DNA from: Pyrenula massariospora
Lineage: Eukaryota > Ascomycota > Eurotiomycetes > Pyrenulales > Pyrenulaceae
Assembly: GCA_021030905.1 (NCBI GenBank)
Contig: JAGFMI010000008.1
Span: 558,001-622,000, forward strand
Length of the DNA stretch: 64,000 nt
Direction of reading: 5' to 3'
The translations under genes were made by a program, and so were the position numbers. Positions 45,339 to 55,309 of the stretch are shown here, one piece after another. The notes beneath the pieces were generated by a model, which did not search any database, was not told the DNA's origin, and worked only from the letters and a program-made list of their open reading frames with translations. The stretch's first letter is position 1; each line of letters starts with the position of its first letter.

Positions 45339-45920
45339 ATGTCCGTCACGGTGAGTACCTCGTTGCGCTTCCTCGCGCAGCGCGGCCGTCCTGATCTCTT
45401 CCTCTAGCTGCACACCACACATGGTGACATCAAAATCGAGATATTCTGTGAGAGCGTTCCAAAGACGGCCGAGAACTTCCTTGCTCTAGCCGCTCACGGC
45501 GCTTACGACTCGACGCCGTTCCACCGGATAATTTCTGGTTTTATCGTTCAAGGCGGAGACACCTCACTCTCCACAAAGCAGAAGGCAGAGGCGCCGATTC
45601 CGAAAGGCGGCGTCTCAATCTGGGGTGGGCTCTTTGAAGATGAGATCCGAACTCCGGCTTTGAGACATAATGCCCGCGGAACGGTGTCCATGGCAAACAA
45701 AGGCGCGGGTACGAATGGGAGCCAATTCTTCATTACACTGAAGGAGGCGAGTCACCTTGACGGGAGTAACACTGTGTTTGGGAAGGTTCTTGACGGCGCG
45801 CAAGAGGGAGGGCCACTGGACAAGATTGAAGAGCTTCCTGTGGACAAGAAGGGACGGCCATCTGGTGAGAAGGCGTTCATTGAGAGCGTTACGATACATG
45901 CAAATCCACTTGCCGGTTAA
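45339..45920 (+). CDS. Peptidyl-prolyl cis-trans isomerase, PPIL3/Cyp10 type
   Basis: Cyclophilin that isomerises Xaa-Pro bonds; animal PPIL3 is found in spliceosomes. Two exons, join(45339..45350, 45408..45920), give 174 residues. The first exon encodes only MSVT, and the intron starts GTGAGT and ends CTCTAG. Family residues are LHTTHGDIKIEIFC, TAENFLALAAHGAYD, FHRIISGFIVQGGD, SIWGGLFEDEI, GTVSMANKGAGTNGSQFFIT and TVFGKVLDG. The catalytic Arg (FHRI), the Phe-Gln pair and the SQFFIT pocket are present. A short additional loop (PIPKGGVSIWGG) distinguishes this class from cyclophilin A. No signal or targeting peptide. Confidence 0.94.
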
Positions 45921-47139
45921 AGATCTCTTGATCCCAAGAATGCTGTCGAGATACCGAAGAGTAGCTACGCATACCAAAAGTTCCATACGACTGCAGTCTT
46001 ACGGAAATTACGATGTAGTCGCCCGTAGAAAATTCTGTTAGCCTGAACAGAGCCCGATTAAAGTCCGTTGCTCGCGTTCTGAGACGCGCGTCGGCAATCA
46101 TGATTTCGTCAATGATGGCAAGGAAGACACTTCGAGACAAGGAGGCAGTCTATTCTTGACTATTTGACCTTCTACTAATTTAGTGCTTAGTACCAAGAAA
46201 GCTTCAAATCCTTTCAATTATCATCCATTATATAACACGGGGCGTTCAGACTGGACTTGTGAGAAAGGTCTTATTAGCAAAAATTTCGCAGAATAAGTCG
46301 AGATTTTATCCGGTCCAGGGTTTCTCTTAGCGACGCGGCGCCTATGGACGAAGTGACCTAAATTTGAAAGCTGAGGCTTTCTGGCCCCCATGATTTCTGC
46401 AATGCGAAAGGACCGCTGCACCCCGGGCTATCTGGAATCTCTCCAAGCGATTGCAACCAGCCTGCTGCGGGTCGCCCATTGTCGTCGTGGCACGTCGGAA
46501 TGCATTGGACGATACTGGTGGGTTGGGCATTGATTATGCAGAGTCATCGTAGGACCGAGGGTCAGCCTCGTGGTCTAGTAGAACCCGTAGACAAACTCAT
46601 TTTTACGCTTGCTGGATGGTGGGCTGGGGTGATCGACATTCGAGAACACCAGCCACAGGACGGCCAAAGCACTGGGGGGACTGGGCCGCGCTGGGCCAAC
46701 ATGCAACTCCATTGTCCAGCTATCCGCGCGGATGTGCCTGTCTTACACTTCGCCGTTCACGGTAAGCTTCCACTCCATCCAAAGCAGTCTTGCACCTGGC
46801 GATCCTCAGGCGACATTCTCGTGTCGTTGACTGTCCATTACGTCTCTCCTCACAAGTGTCTATCCCGTCCGATGCGTGAAGCGCCCGCTTGCATTCTCTG
46901 TTGATATTGCGACCCCACCTTTACCACCAGCTGCATGCGGAAATCCTAGGATAACATTCACTGCGCGGACTGCAGAATCGATTTGTCATTGATCGCGGTG
47001 TCGCTTTTGTGTCCATGGGCATCGTCAATCAGATAATCGGCCAGTCTACACCATCTTCCTCGTACCTTCGAAGCGACCAAATTCCTGCCAAGGAACCCGA
47101 GCTGCATGGTGGACGACTGGGCGGAGGGCCCGATAGAAG
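45921..47139. other. Intergenic, no gene recognised
   Basis: About 1.2 kb. A 141-codon frame at 46479-46904 and opposing short frames lack motifs and introns. The right part holds the promoter of the arrestin-like gene. Confidence 0.4.
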
Positions 47140-48437
47140 ATGAGCGCATTCGTGCGTGTGTCGGGGAGACCAAATACAAACCTCTTGGTCGGGTATCCTG
47201 GCGTCTCAGCGACATTGGTATGTTGAAATCCACCTTACCGCGCCAAAGACTGACCTTTTCAGCCTCGCATAGAAGGGACTGTCGAAATCCGACCTCTTGT
47301 CGGCACCTCTCCCGTACCCATAACCTTCGTGACGATATCCTTACAGAAACGCGAGACAATACATTCAGCGGCAGACTCAGTCACCAAGAAGCATCTGGCG
47401 GCGCCGCGAAAAGACGTATCAGATACAGTGGGCAAAGAGATAATGTTGTACAGATGTCCGGCCGGTCGAGATTATGAAGAAATCGCATCGATGGATATTC
47501 CATTTGTGATATTTATCCCCTTTGGAAGAGGCGCGCAAGAGACGCACAGAAGGGTACCGCCCGCAAGCCTTCAATTACCAAGTCGGACAGCGGAAACATA
47601 TTACGAGCTAGTTGTGCAGGTACAGCAGGGCAGAACGGATCAGAAGAAATATGCTTATCCCGTGCCAATATCAAGATACGACACGTTATCGACTTTTGGC
47701 ATGTACAGCCGAAGAGAGGTCAAAGAGGCGGTTACGGACCATTTGGTCACTTTACAAGCAGCGATAAACAAATGGTCATTCGGACCGTTAGATCCAGTCG
47801 ATGTCGATGTCCGGCTTGTTCCAAACATGGACTATTGGAGCAGAGTGAAAAAGGTCTCGATACAGAAGATAACAATTGCTATCATGGAGGAAGTTGTTTA
47901 CAATCACGAAGGAGACGAGCCACAAAGAAAAGCTAAGCAACTGGGGAAAAAGTCGGATACGGTTGGGATCAAAATGCCGGAGACGGGCTTCGCGACTAAG
48001 TTAGGCATGATCTTCCCTGCAAAGGACCAACGGGACCAGGACGGCGTATTGCCACGCGGGAAGCAGGCATTCCCGCTGTATAATGTTCACAGCTTCACGA
48101 CGACAGCGAGCCTTTACAAGATTGAGTATTACCTCACAGTCAAGGTATGTCTAGAAGGAACATCCAATAAACAACGAGCTAATGGTTTTGTTAGGCTTCA
48201 TTGTCAAACGCGAAAGACATATTCCTCAAGCAGCCAATTGTTGTTTGCCCATGGGATTCTGCTGGTTGTAAAGCCGAAATGGAAGCGATTGAGCAATCCG
48301 CCAAGGACGCATCTCACGTCGATATCTCGAATCCTATGCTTCCTGGTTCACGAATAATACGAGCACATGACGCAGATGCTTTGCATTGCCTTGGGGTTGC
48401 AATGGTCGGGAATGTCAGGAAGCCGCTAATTGACTGA
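47140..48437 (+). CDS. Arrestin-like protein
   Basis: Three exons, join(47140..47217, 47263..48144, 48195..48437), give 400 residues. The introns are 45 and 50 bp, both in phase 0. The N-terminus (NTNLLVGYPG) leads into beta-strands EGTVEIRPL and VPITFVTISLQKRETIH, the arrestin N-sandwich pattern in which a charged strand follows VTISL. Middle segments DIPFVIFIPFG and TAETYYELVVQVQQG fit the second half of that sandwich, and KVSIQKITIAIMEEVVY begins the C-sandwich. Fungal alpha-arrestins recruit ubiquitin ligases to membrane transporters. No PPxY motif is visible here, so a trafficking role is a family-level guess. I rebuilt the first exon, and its ATG, by working back from the intron at 47218. 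Confidence 0.72.
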
Positions 48438-49598
48438 GTCCTTTTCAGGAAGATAACTTGTGTGTGTGTCAAATGTCCGGGGTCCCCATCAAGCTCCTCA
48501 TGACGAGGTCCATAAGTTGAGGTTGCTGCCTAACATGGAGCTGGAACCCCCTCTCGGAAGCGTACAGGGCATGAAGCTCTGTGGCTACCGTGGAAAGAAA
48601 GGACGTATCTAACCTTATCTGCAGAGCTTAAGTGCTTTTTGGAACCACTGGCATCAAAGGACGCCAAAAGACGAAGACGATCCATTTGAAGAGACTTGGA
48701 CGAAGCCATGAGCGCGGATTTGTCTCCCTTGCGATGGCGTTTGGAATTTGAAATAGCATCTCCGGAGTCATTCAGTGGAGTCATTCAACGCCAAGGGGGC
48801 ATTTTCATGATTTGGGATACCATGGGGAGATGTTGGTTCTGTTCGATGTGTGTACATTACTGGAGCGCAATGCCGCCGCATATTATGGCTCGGATACTCA
48901 ATGTCGTATCAGCGACAGCTGCAGAGGAAATATCAAAGCTTTGCCATATCTTACATCTTCGGTTTCTTGTTTCGTCTCGAAGCGGATGTCCCTGAACGCT
49001 GCCGTATAGAAGTTAGGTACCTACCAAGTATCTACATCAAAGGCGTGTCAAGAATGTCATTTGGCTGTCATTTGACAGCATGACGTAGGGGCGGAAGGAA
49101 GCTTGGCGCGATCAAGCCCTCGAGTTGCCCTGCATTATGAGGCTAAGGCGAGCGATGGTACTTTGACCAGGTATTCTCAGACAATTTACATGATGAACTG
49201 CGGGGCCGTTTAGGACTTGATCTGTTTCTACTCAATATCCGTTGCTTCATTTTCTCTTCATGAGCTGAAGACCCTGTAGCCCTACGGAATCAGCGCTGGC
49301 TCCGCCAAACCTCACCCGGTGGCAGTCTCTATTCCGTTCAAGAAACACCCTTTCATTCTTTCGCTATCTTTTCCCACGCACAAGACAGCGGGCTCGACTC
49401 AAATTATCGGACTTCCGTCACGAGACTCTCCCTTACTATCGGCACCGCGCTCAATCCCGTATCTGGCGCCTGATCCTCCAAAGGCAAAAACGACGGCAAG
49501 AGAAAAGGCTTGCGGGGCGTGGAATACTTTCGTATTTGCAAAGGAGACGGGCTCTTCTATTCGGCCCACGGGCTGTGGAAAATGTTGCGAAGACTGGG
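48438..49598. other. Intergenic, no gene recognised
   Basis: About 1.16 kb with overlapping short frames. The 300 bp before 49599 are a probable 5' leader and promoter of APP1; the APP1 frame is open from 49536 but has no ATG before 49599. Confidence 0.4.
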
Positions 49599-52136
49599 AT
49601 GTCTTACGGAGATCCTTCGGGACAGATGACCAGCTACGGCTCGGGGGAGGGTAGGGAGAGAGGCGCACGTCGGAGGAAGGTGCTGGGATATCTTAAGGCA
49701 GCAAATGATCTAAGGCAGTCATACCAGGCACAGTGGTCACAGCAAAATGATGAGCAGGAGGGGATGCCTGGAGGATTTCCAGACATGGAAATTGTTAGGA
49801 GTGGACGCGAAGAGATGGTCTTATTTCCAAGCTATGCTCGGCCCCATGTCAAAAGAGAGCGGCCTCCGCCGTCTCCAGCACGCTTGGAATACAGTGGACA
49901 GGCTCCGAGTAGTGGAGATGCCGAGTATTGGAAAAGAGAGTGGGACAAGTATGAAGACGACAATGCGGTGATTGATGTCGACGTTCGCGGCTGGATCTAT
50001 TCTCCACACTCTGGACCTCTGTCACGGCGGAATAGACTTCTTGTTGCTGTTGCGCGACGACTGAGCGGGATACCTGCTCCTCCCTCCAGTCCTTCCGAAA
50101 GCCGGTCATCAAGCCGCCATTCTTCTCATAGAGAACGCTTAGATGGCACGACGTCTCGCCATGAAGATGAGATGGCAGCAAAGGAAGCAAGGTCGATATT
50201 AAGACGAGGAGAAGGTGAAGCCGACGCAGCATGGCGTGGTGGATACAGTCAAGAACACCATCTCGACAGCAACAGTCCTCTTAGTAGTCGATCCGTTTCA
50301 CCTGATTTCAGCAAAGAGCCAACTCCAGGGCAGTTTTCAAACTCAGTTACAGACACGTCGCTCATGTCTGGGAGCGATGATGCCAGCTTGAAACCGATAT
50401 CAAAGCGAGGCTCCTGGACGCAGCCGGCAGATATGACAAGGGATGAGCTCTCGGTCGCCAACTCCCATATGATGGCCCGATTAAAGCCCTTCATGTCTAT
50501 GCCGTTAATCAATACGCCCATTACGGTGTTCTTCTTTAACGAGAAGCACTCACAATCACGGAATATTCATACGAACGAATCAGGCCACTTTAGTGTCAGA
50601 GCTGCACTCGACTTCGTTCCAAATTCCGTGCGTGTCCTTGCCTCTGAGAACCTCTCCGCTACGGAAGAGGTCCGTGTCACAGAGGCAAGAGGTGTCAGCC
50701 TGATCAGTGATATTGACGATACTATCAAACACTCGGCGATCAGTAGCGGCGCGAAAGAAATCTTTCGAAATACTTTTGTGCGAGACCTTGGTGATCTGAC
50801 TGTACAAGGCGTCAAAGATTGGTATACGAAACTCTCAAGTCTTGGTGTAAAGCTTCATTATGTCTCCAATTCTCCATGGCAGCTCTATCCACTTTTACAA
50901 AGCTATTTCAAGATGGCTGGGCTGCCACCAGGCTCATTCCACTTGAAACAATATTCTGGGATGCTACAGGGCATCTTTGAACCAGCTGCGGAGAGGAAGA
51001 AAGGGTCGCTGGAAAAGATCATGCGCGACTTCCCAGAACGACAATTCATCCTTGTTGGGGACAGTGGTGAGGCTGATCTGGAAGTGTATACGGAGCTAGT
51101 AGCAGCAAATCCGGGACGAATACTGGGAATATTCATCAGAGATGTGACCACGAAGGATAGCAAAAAGTTTTTTGAGAGCTCGTCACGCCAGCCCCAGTCC
51201 AGTAATCCCGCATCGAGACGACCAAGTGCTGATCCTTCGCTGTCGAATGGAGACGAGTACGAATCGCGACCCGCATTACCACCCAGGAGAACTCAAAGAC
51301 CCGATGAGCAGAAAGCCGAAGAAGATTTGATTGACCTGAGCGACGATTCTCCCTCTAAAACAGAAACTCAACCTGATTCAAGTAATGCGGACTTGCTTGA
51401 GCGAGAACAAGGTTCGGGCAGAAGACCAAGTAAACCACCTCCAATTCGACCTTCAAAGCCTTTGGCACTTCGTGGTGTCTCAAATGATTCAACCAGATCA
51501 CAGCCTCCGCAACAGACCAAGAAAGAGCCACCGCCGCCTCCCAAGCCTCGACGAACAAACACCAGCCAAACCTTACAGTCCTCTTTCCAGTCTCCTCAAC
51601 GACCACCATTCTCCTCAGCCCAGCAAAACGCTCAAACACCAGAGGACGACGGCTACGTAGCCAGTGCCAGGCACAAGCTCCGAGATGCCTACAACAACCT
51701 CCCCTCAGCCCGAGGCTACCTCAACGGCCCATCTTCAGCACCGATACAAGAACCATCCCACGCTCCATCCTCAAATCCTGAAGGCGGCACCCTGCAACGC
51801 GCCCGCCCCCTGGCACCGTCCCGCAACAGCACGCTCTCCTATCCGGCAGCCGCAGCTCAATACGCCTCCAACCGCCTGAGCTGGGCAGGCGCCGAACCGC
51901 TGGATGCCGGTGGCGGAGCAGGACAGCCGTATAACAAGAAAGAGGAGATCTGGCGACGGCGCTGGATGAGGGCCGAGGATGAGCTGAGAGGGCGGGGTGT
52001 GGTGTTGAGGAGTTGGCGGGTCGGGACCGATATCATGGATGAGACGGTGAGGATGGTTGAGAAGGCGCTCCGGGAGATGGATAGCGAGAAAGGCAACGGA
52101 ATGCAGGGCAAAAAGGCGAGTGGGAGGATAAGGTGA
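49599..52136 (+). CDS. APP1: Phosphatidate phosphatase App1
   Basis: Mg-dependent phosphatase that turns phosphatidate into diacylglycerol; in yeast it sits at cortical actin patches and joins endocytosis. A single exon of 845 residues, starting at the first ATG. The N-terminus reads SYGSGEG..RRRKVLGYLKAANDLRQSY, as in fungal relatives. The catalytic DxDxT is DIDDT at residues 371-375 (SDIDDTIKHS), followed by VSNSPWQLYPLL and FILVGDSGEADLEVY of the HAD-like core. The C-terminal 300 residues are poorly structured and Pro-rich (PALPPRR, PPPPPKPRR), fitting the SH3-binding tail that links yeast App1 to Abp1 and Rvs167. The final 80 residues are a conserved basic helix (EEIWRRRWMRAEDEL). Confidence 0.94.
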   Translation: MSYGDPSGQMTSYGSGEGRERGARRRKVLGYLKAANDLRQSYQAQWSQQNDEQEGMPGGFPDMEIVRSGREEMVLFPSYARPHVKRERPPPSPARLEYSGQAPSSGDAEYWKREWDKYEDDNAVIDVDVRGWIYSPHSGPLSRRNRLLVAVARRLSGIPAPPSSPSESRSSSRHSSHRERLDGTTSRHEDEMAAKEARSILRRGEGEADAAWRGGYSQEHHLDSNSPLSSRSVSPDFSKEPTPGQFSNSVTDTSLMSGSDDASLKPISKRGSWTQPADMTRDELSVANSHMMARLKPFMSMPLINTPITVFFFNEKHSQSRNIHTNESGHFSVRAALDFVPNSVRVLASENLSATEEVRVTEARGVSLISDIDDTIKHSAISSGAKEIFRNTFVRDLGDLTVQGVKDWYTKLSSLGVKLHYVSNSPWQLYPLLQSYFKMAGLPPGSFHLKQYSGMLQGIFEPAAERKKGSLEKIMRDFPERQFILVGDSGEADLEVYTELVAANPGRILGIFIRDVTTKDSKKFFESSSRQPQSSNPASRRPSADPSLSNGDEYESRPALPPRRTQRPDEQKAEEDLIDLSDDSPSKTETQPDSSNADLLEREQGSGRRPSKPPPIRPSKPLALRGVSNDSTRSQPPQQTKKEPPPPPKPRRTNTSQTLQSSFQSPQRPPFSSAQQNAQTPEDDGYVASARHKLRDAYNNLPSARGYLNGPSSAPIQEPSHAPSSNPEGGTLQRARPLAPSRNSTLSYPAAAAQYASNRLSWAGAEPLDAGGGAGQPYNKKEEIWRRRWMRAEDELRGRGVVLRSWRVGTDIMDETVRMVEKALREMDSEKGNGMQGKKASGRIR

Positions 52137-52530
52137 ATGCGTTATGGATAAAGCTTCCCGACCGAAAAAATGCATAGACCGCGGCGCTGTTCTTGGGGTT
52201 TGGTTTGGATATCGCGACAGGTCGGTATGTGAGATATGGCGGTACCGGAAGCAGGGCATGTGATCCTCCGCTCGAAAAGAATACCACGCAACTTCTCTGT
52301 GCTCACTTAAGGCAAAAAGTCCCATGGGGGTTTTTCGTGTGCGCGTGCCCAGTGATTCCCCGGGTCTTTTCCCCCTTCTAACTTAGAGCTGATATCGAAC
52401 TGGATAGAACGATAAAAATTATCCCACCTTCGCTGACACCTATCATGGAGATAAAGGAAGCTCTTGTTGAAGCACGGGTAAATCTTAAGGCGCGATCCTT
52501 CCTAAGTCCCTACCCAATACCTACACCCTC
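52137..52530. other. Convergent spacer between APP1 and the small gene
   Basis: 394 bp holding both 3' ends. No further gene seen. Confidence 0.35.
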
Positions 52531-52734
52531 TCAACCCTCCCCCTCGGAAACCGTAAGCCCACCCAGCATCTCCGCCAGCCGCCCATCGCCGGCATCGCCC
52601 TGCCTCGTCTCCGCCAAGTGTCTGCGCACCAGTTCCCGGATAGCCTTGTGCTGCGCGCTGTGCGGGCCCCAGACCTGGAGCGCGTTTTGCAGGTTGGTTA
52701 GGAGGGACTGGAGGGTGGGGTCTTGTTGCGCCAT
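52531..52734 (-). CDS. Small conserved-looking protein of unknown function
   Basis: 67 residues, single exon. It reads as one amphipathic helical domain (DPTLQSLLTNLQNALQVWG, then HKAIRELVRRHLAE) with a short acidic tail. The heptad-like spacing of Leu and the lack of low complexity argue for a real gene. Its start faces the GPN2 start, 259 bp away, so the two probably share a promoter region. I do not recognise the family; a small subunit of a larger complex would fit. Confidence 0.6.
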   Translation of the reverse strand: MAQQDPTLQSLLTNLQNALQVWGPHSAQHKAIRELVRRHLAETRQGDAGDGRLAEMLGGLTVSEGEG

Positions 52735-52993
52735 TCTCTCAGTGCTAGATGGGTCTCGCTAGGTAGTCATGTAGCCGGAGGCAACGTATTTCAATGCCCG
52801 CTCGTAGATAGAAAATATTTATTTAAAAAGCCCTCTTCGGCGGGGAGGTCGGAGCTACATCGTGCTGAGTCAAGCCCCGCCAAGCCCCCACCCTTCGCTG
52901 ACTCGCTCACGATTTCTTCCCCACCGACAAACATTCCACCCTCCCACCTCCACCTCCATCCTCCCCCCTCTCCCCTCCCCCCAACCTCCAAAA

Positions 52994-54162
52994 ATGCCCT
53001 TCGCCCAGCTCCTCACCGGCCCCCCCGGCGCCGGCAAATCCACCCTAGCCGCTGGCATGTCGCAATTCCTCTCCGCCATCGGCCGCAAGACTTCGATTAT
53101 CAACCTCGACCCTGCCAACCCAAGCCCCTTGCCCCCTTCCTCGTCCTCGTCCTCCCACCCACCCTCTCCCACCTCCGTTCAGTATTCCCTCGACATTCGA
53201 GATCTGGTATCTCTCGACCAAATCATGGCGGACGAAGCACTAGGCCCGAACGGCGGCGTGCTGTACGCGCTGGAGGAGCTGGAGAGCAACTGGGAGTGGT
53301 TTGAGGATGGGATGAGACAGTTGGGGGAGGACTATGTGTTGATCGATTGTCCCGGGCAGGTGGAGGTTTTTACGCACCATGGGGCGCTGAGGGGGGTGGT
53401 TGGGCGGCTGCAGGGGTTGGGGTATCGGGTTTGTTTCTCCCTTTTCCCCCTCTTGCTACGCTTTTGGGTTTTGTGTTTTTACTGGGTTGGGGCTGACGTA
53501 GCTAACAAAAGCTGGTAGTCGTGAACCTGCTGGATTCGTATGTGCTTACGCAGCCGAGCCTGTACATCTCAGGCTTACTGCTGTCGCTGCGGACGATGCT
53601 GCAGCTCGAGCTGCCGCATGTGAATGTTTTGACCAAGATTGATAATCTGGACAAGTACCCGCCGCTGCCGTTTAGTCTCGAGTTCTACACCGACGTGCAG
53701 GACCTGTCGTATCTGCTGCCGCTGCTGAAGAGCGAGGCGCCGATGTTTGCGGGCGGGAAGTTTGAGGCGTTGAATAACGCGGTGGTGGAGCTGGTGGAGG
53801 AGTTTGGGTTGGTGTCGTTTGAGACGCTGGCGGTGGAGGATAAGAAGAGTATGATGAGCTTGTTGCTGCAGATTGATAAGGCTGGCGGGTATGCGTTTGG
53901 TGGAGCTGAGGGGGCGAATGATACTATTTGGCAGGTTGCTGTTAGAGAGGGTATCGGGACGCTGGATGTGAGGGATGTGCAGGAGAGATGGCTGGACGCA
54001 CGGGAGGAGTTTGATGAGAATGAGAGGAAGAAGATTGAGGAGGAAGTTGAGGAGAGGAGGCGGCTGGTGGAGGGGGCGGCGTCGGATGTACCGAGCAACA
54101 GCGTAGGAAGTGGTGAGGGCCGCAGCGATAGCCATGCTGCAGGCATCAATGGCGTACCATGA
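52994..54162 (+). CDS. GPN2: GPN-loop GTPase 2
   Basis: Small GTPase needed for assembly and nuclear import of RNA polymerase II and III. Two exons, join(52994..53428, 53512..54162), give 361 residues; the 83-bp intron is GTTTGT..AAAAG. The P-loop is GPPGAGKST (residues 9-17), the GPN loop is GPNGG (84-88) with LYALEELESNWEW after it, the switch region is LIDCPGQVE, and the guanine motif is NVLTKIDNLDKY. VLTQPSLYISGLLLSLR follows the intron as in other Gpn2 proteins. Between NLDPAN and LDIRDLV the protein has about 20 residues of Ser/Pro low complexity (43-62) where other members have only a few. The C-terminal tail is acidic/basic helical, then Ser/Gly-rich. Confidence 0.95.
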
Positions 54163-54205
54163 TGACCGTTTGAATGTTCTTGGTGTCCACTTCCACTCCC
54201 CCTCT

Positions 54206-54787
54206 TCACCCATCATCTGAGTCCTCCCACATATCCTCGTCTTCCTCCCCATCTTCCTCTCCAAGGCTATCCTTCTCCATCTCAACAATTCCACCCCTCT
54301 CTTCCCCCATATCCAAAGCCTTCACCTTCCCCACCAACACCCTCGCCCTCCTAACGCCCTCCTCTTCCGCCTTCCTCACCGTCCCACAGACCCTCACAAC
54401 CCTAATCACGCATCTCTTCCTCCCAGCATCCCTACCCAGATCCGTCACCGCAGCCAGAGCCGCGCCAACCATCCTCCACCCATCCCGCGGACACCGCACA
54501 ATCGCCGTGCTGGTCGCGTTGCTGAAGTATTTGATGCTTAGAGCGCCACCGAGCGTGCCAGCGCCGTAGTCTCCGAAGAGGGAGGTGATTTGTTGTCGGA
54601 TGAGACGCAGGAGGGAAGTTGGTGTGAAGGTTTGGGGCGTGGGGGAGTGGGTTTGGAGACGGGCGAGGAGGGTGGGGGTGGGGGATGAGGAAAGGATGTT
54701 GGACGGAGTGCCTGACGAAGGTGAAGGGTCGGCCGTTGGAGGGTAGAGGATGGAGAGGAGGAGGTAGCGGTGTTTTATACGGACCAT
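54206..54787 (-). CDS. POP5: Ribonuclease P/MRP protein subunit Pop5
   Basis: Protein subunit shared by RNase P and RNase MRP, acting in tRNA and rRNA processing. A single exon of 193 residues. The start MVRIKHRYLLLSILYP is the family signature; FGDYGAGTLGGALSIKYFSNATSTAIVRCPRD and the following basic helix (RDAGRKRCVIRVVRVCG) complete the alpha/beta domain. The C-terminal tail is highly acidic. A Ser/Pro-rich loop of about 30 residues after the first strand is longer than in yeast. Its stop codon is 43 bp from that of GPN2 on the other strand. Confidence 0.95.
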   Translation of the reverse strand: MVRIKHRYLLLSILYPPTADPSPSSGTPSNILSSSPTPTLLARLQTHSPTPQTFTPTSLLRLIRQQITSLFGDYGAGTLGGALSIKYFSNATSTAIVRCPRDGWRMVGAALAAVTDLGRDAGRKRCVIRVVRVCGTVRKAEEEGVRRARVLVGKVKALDMGEERGGIVEMEKDSLGEEDGEEDEDMWEDSDDG

Positions 54788-55309
54788 GCGGACGCTTCTG
54801 GGGGGTGTTTGTTTGTCGAAAATAGGTCTTAGGTGAACCGGGAGAGTTAGAGATGGAGATCGCGACTAAAATTTCCCCGCGCTCGCGTTTTGAGTGGAGA
54901 AGACGCTGCATTGGGGAAGGCGTGGATCTAGAAAGTTGCAGATGGTTGAGTTTCTATTGAAAGCATGTATCGATCCTTCAAATTTACTGATTAGGATCAC
55001 TGATCCCCCCTCCTCCTAGCTATTCTGACTGAGCCAAGGTAGGCAGACATGCGGGTGAGGCTGTGGCTTTCCCATTTGCGGGCGGCTCGAAGCCTCCTCC
55101 CGCTTTTATGTTGCCATGTACCGGCGAGGATCTGCACAAGTATACCAAAGTCAATAACACTAACCATTACATCATCTTGAAGTAAAGCCATCAAAAGGCA
55201 GCACTTCCTCTGTAGCAGGAAGAAGATTCAACTGCTCTTCACCCATGGAATTTCTTTTCCTTATCGTCTAGTCTGGAAAAACAGTCTTTTCAGATTTTCC
55301 TAGATCAGA
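54788..55309. promoter_or_regulatory. Divergent intergenic region between POP5 and the HET gene
   Basis: 522 bp between outward-facing starts. No specific site recognised and no further gene seen. Confidence 0.35.

Noticed and set aside
46479-46904. 141-codon plus-strand frame
   Set aside because: No family resemblance, and opposing short frames occupy the same stretch; likely chance.
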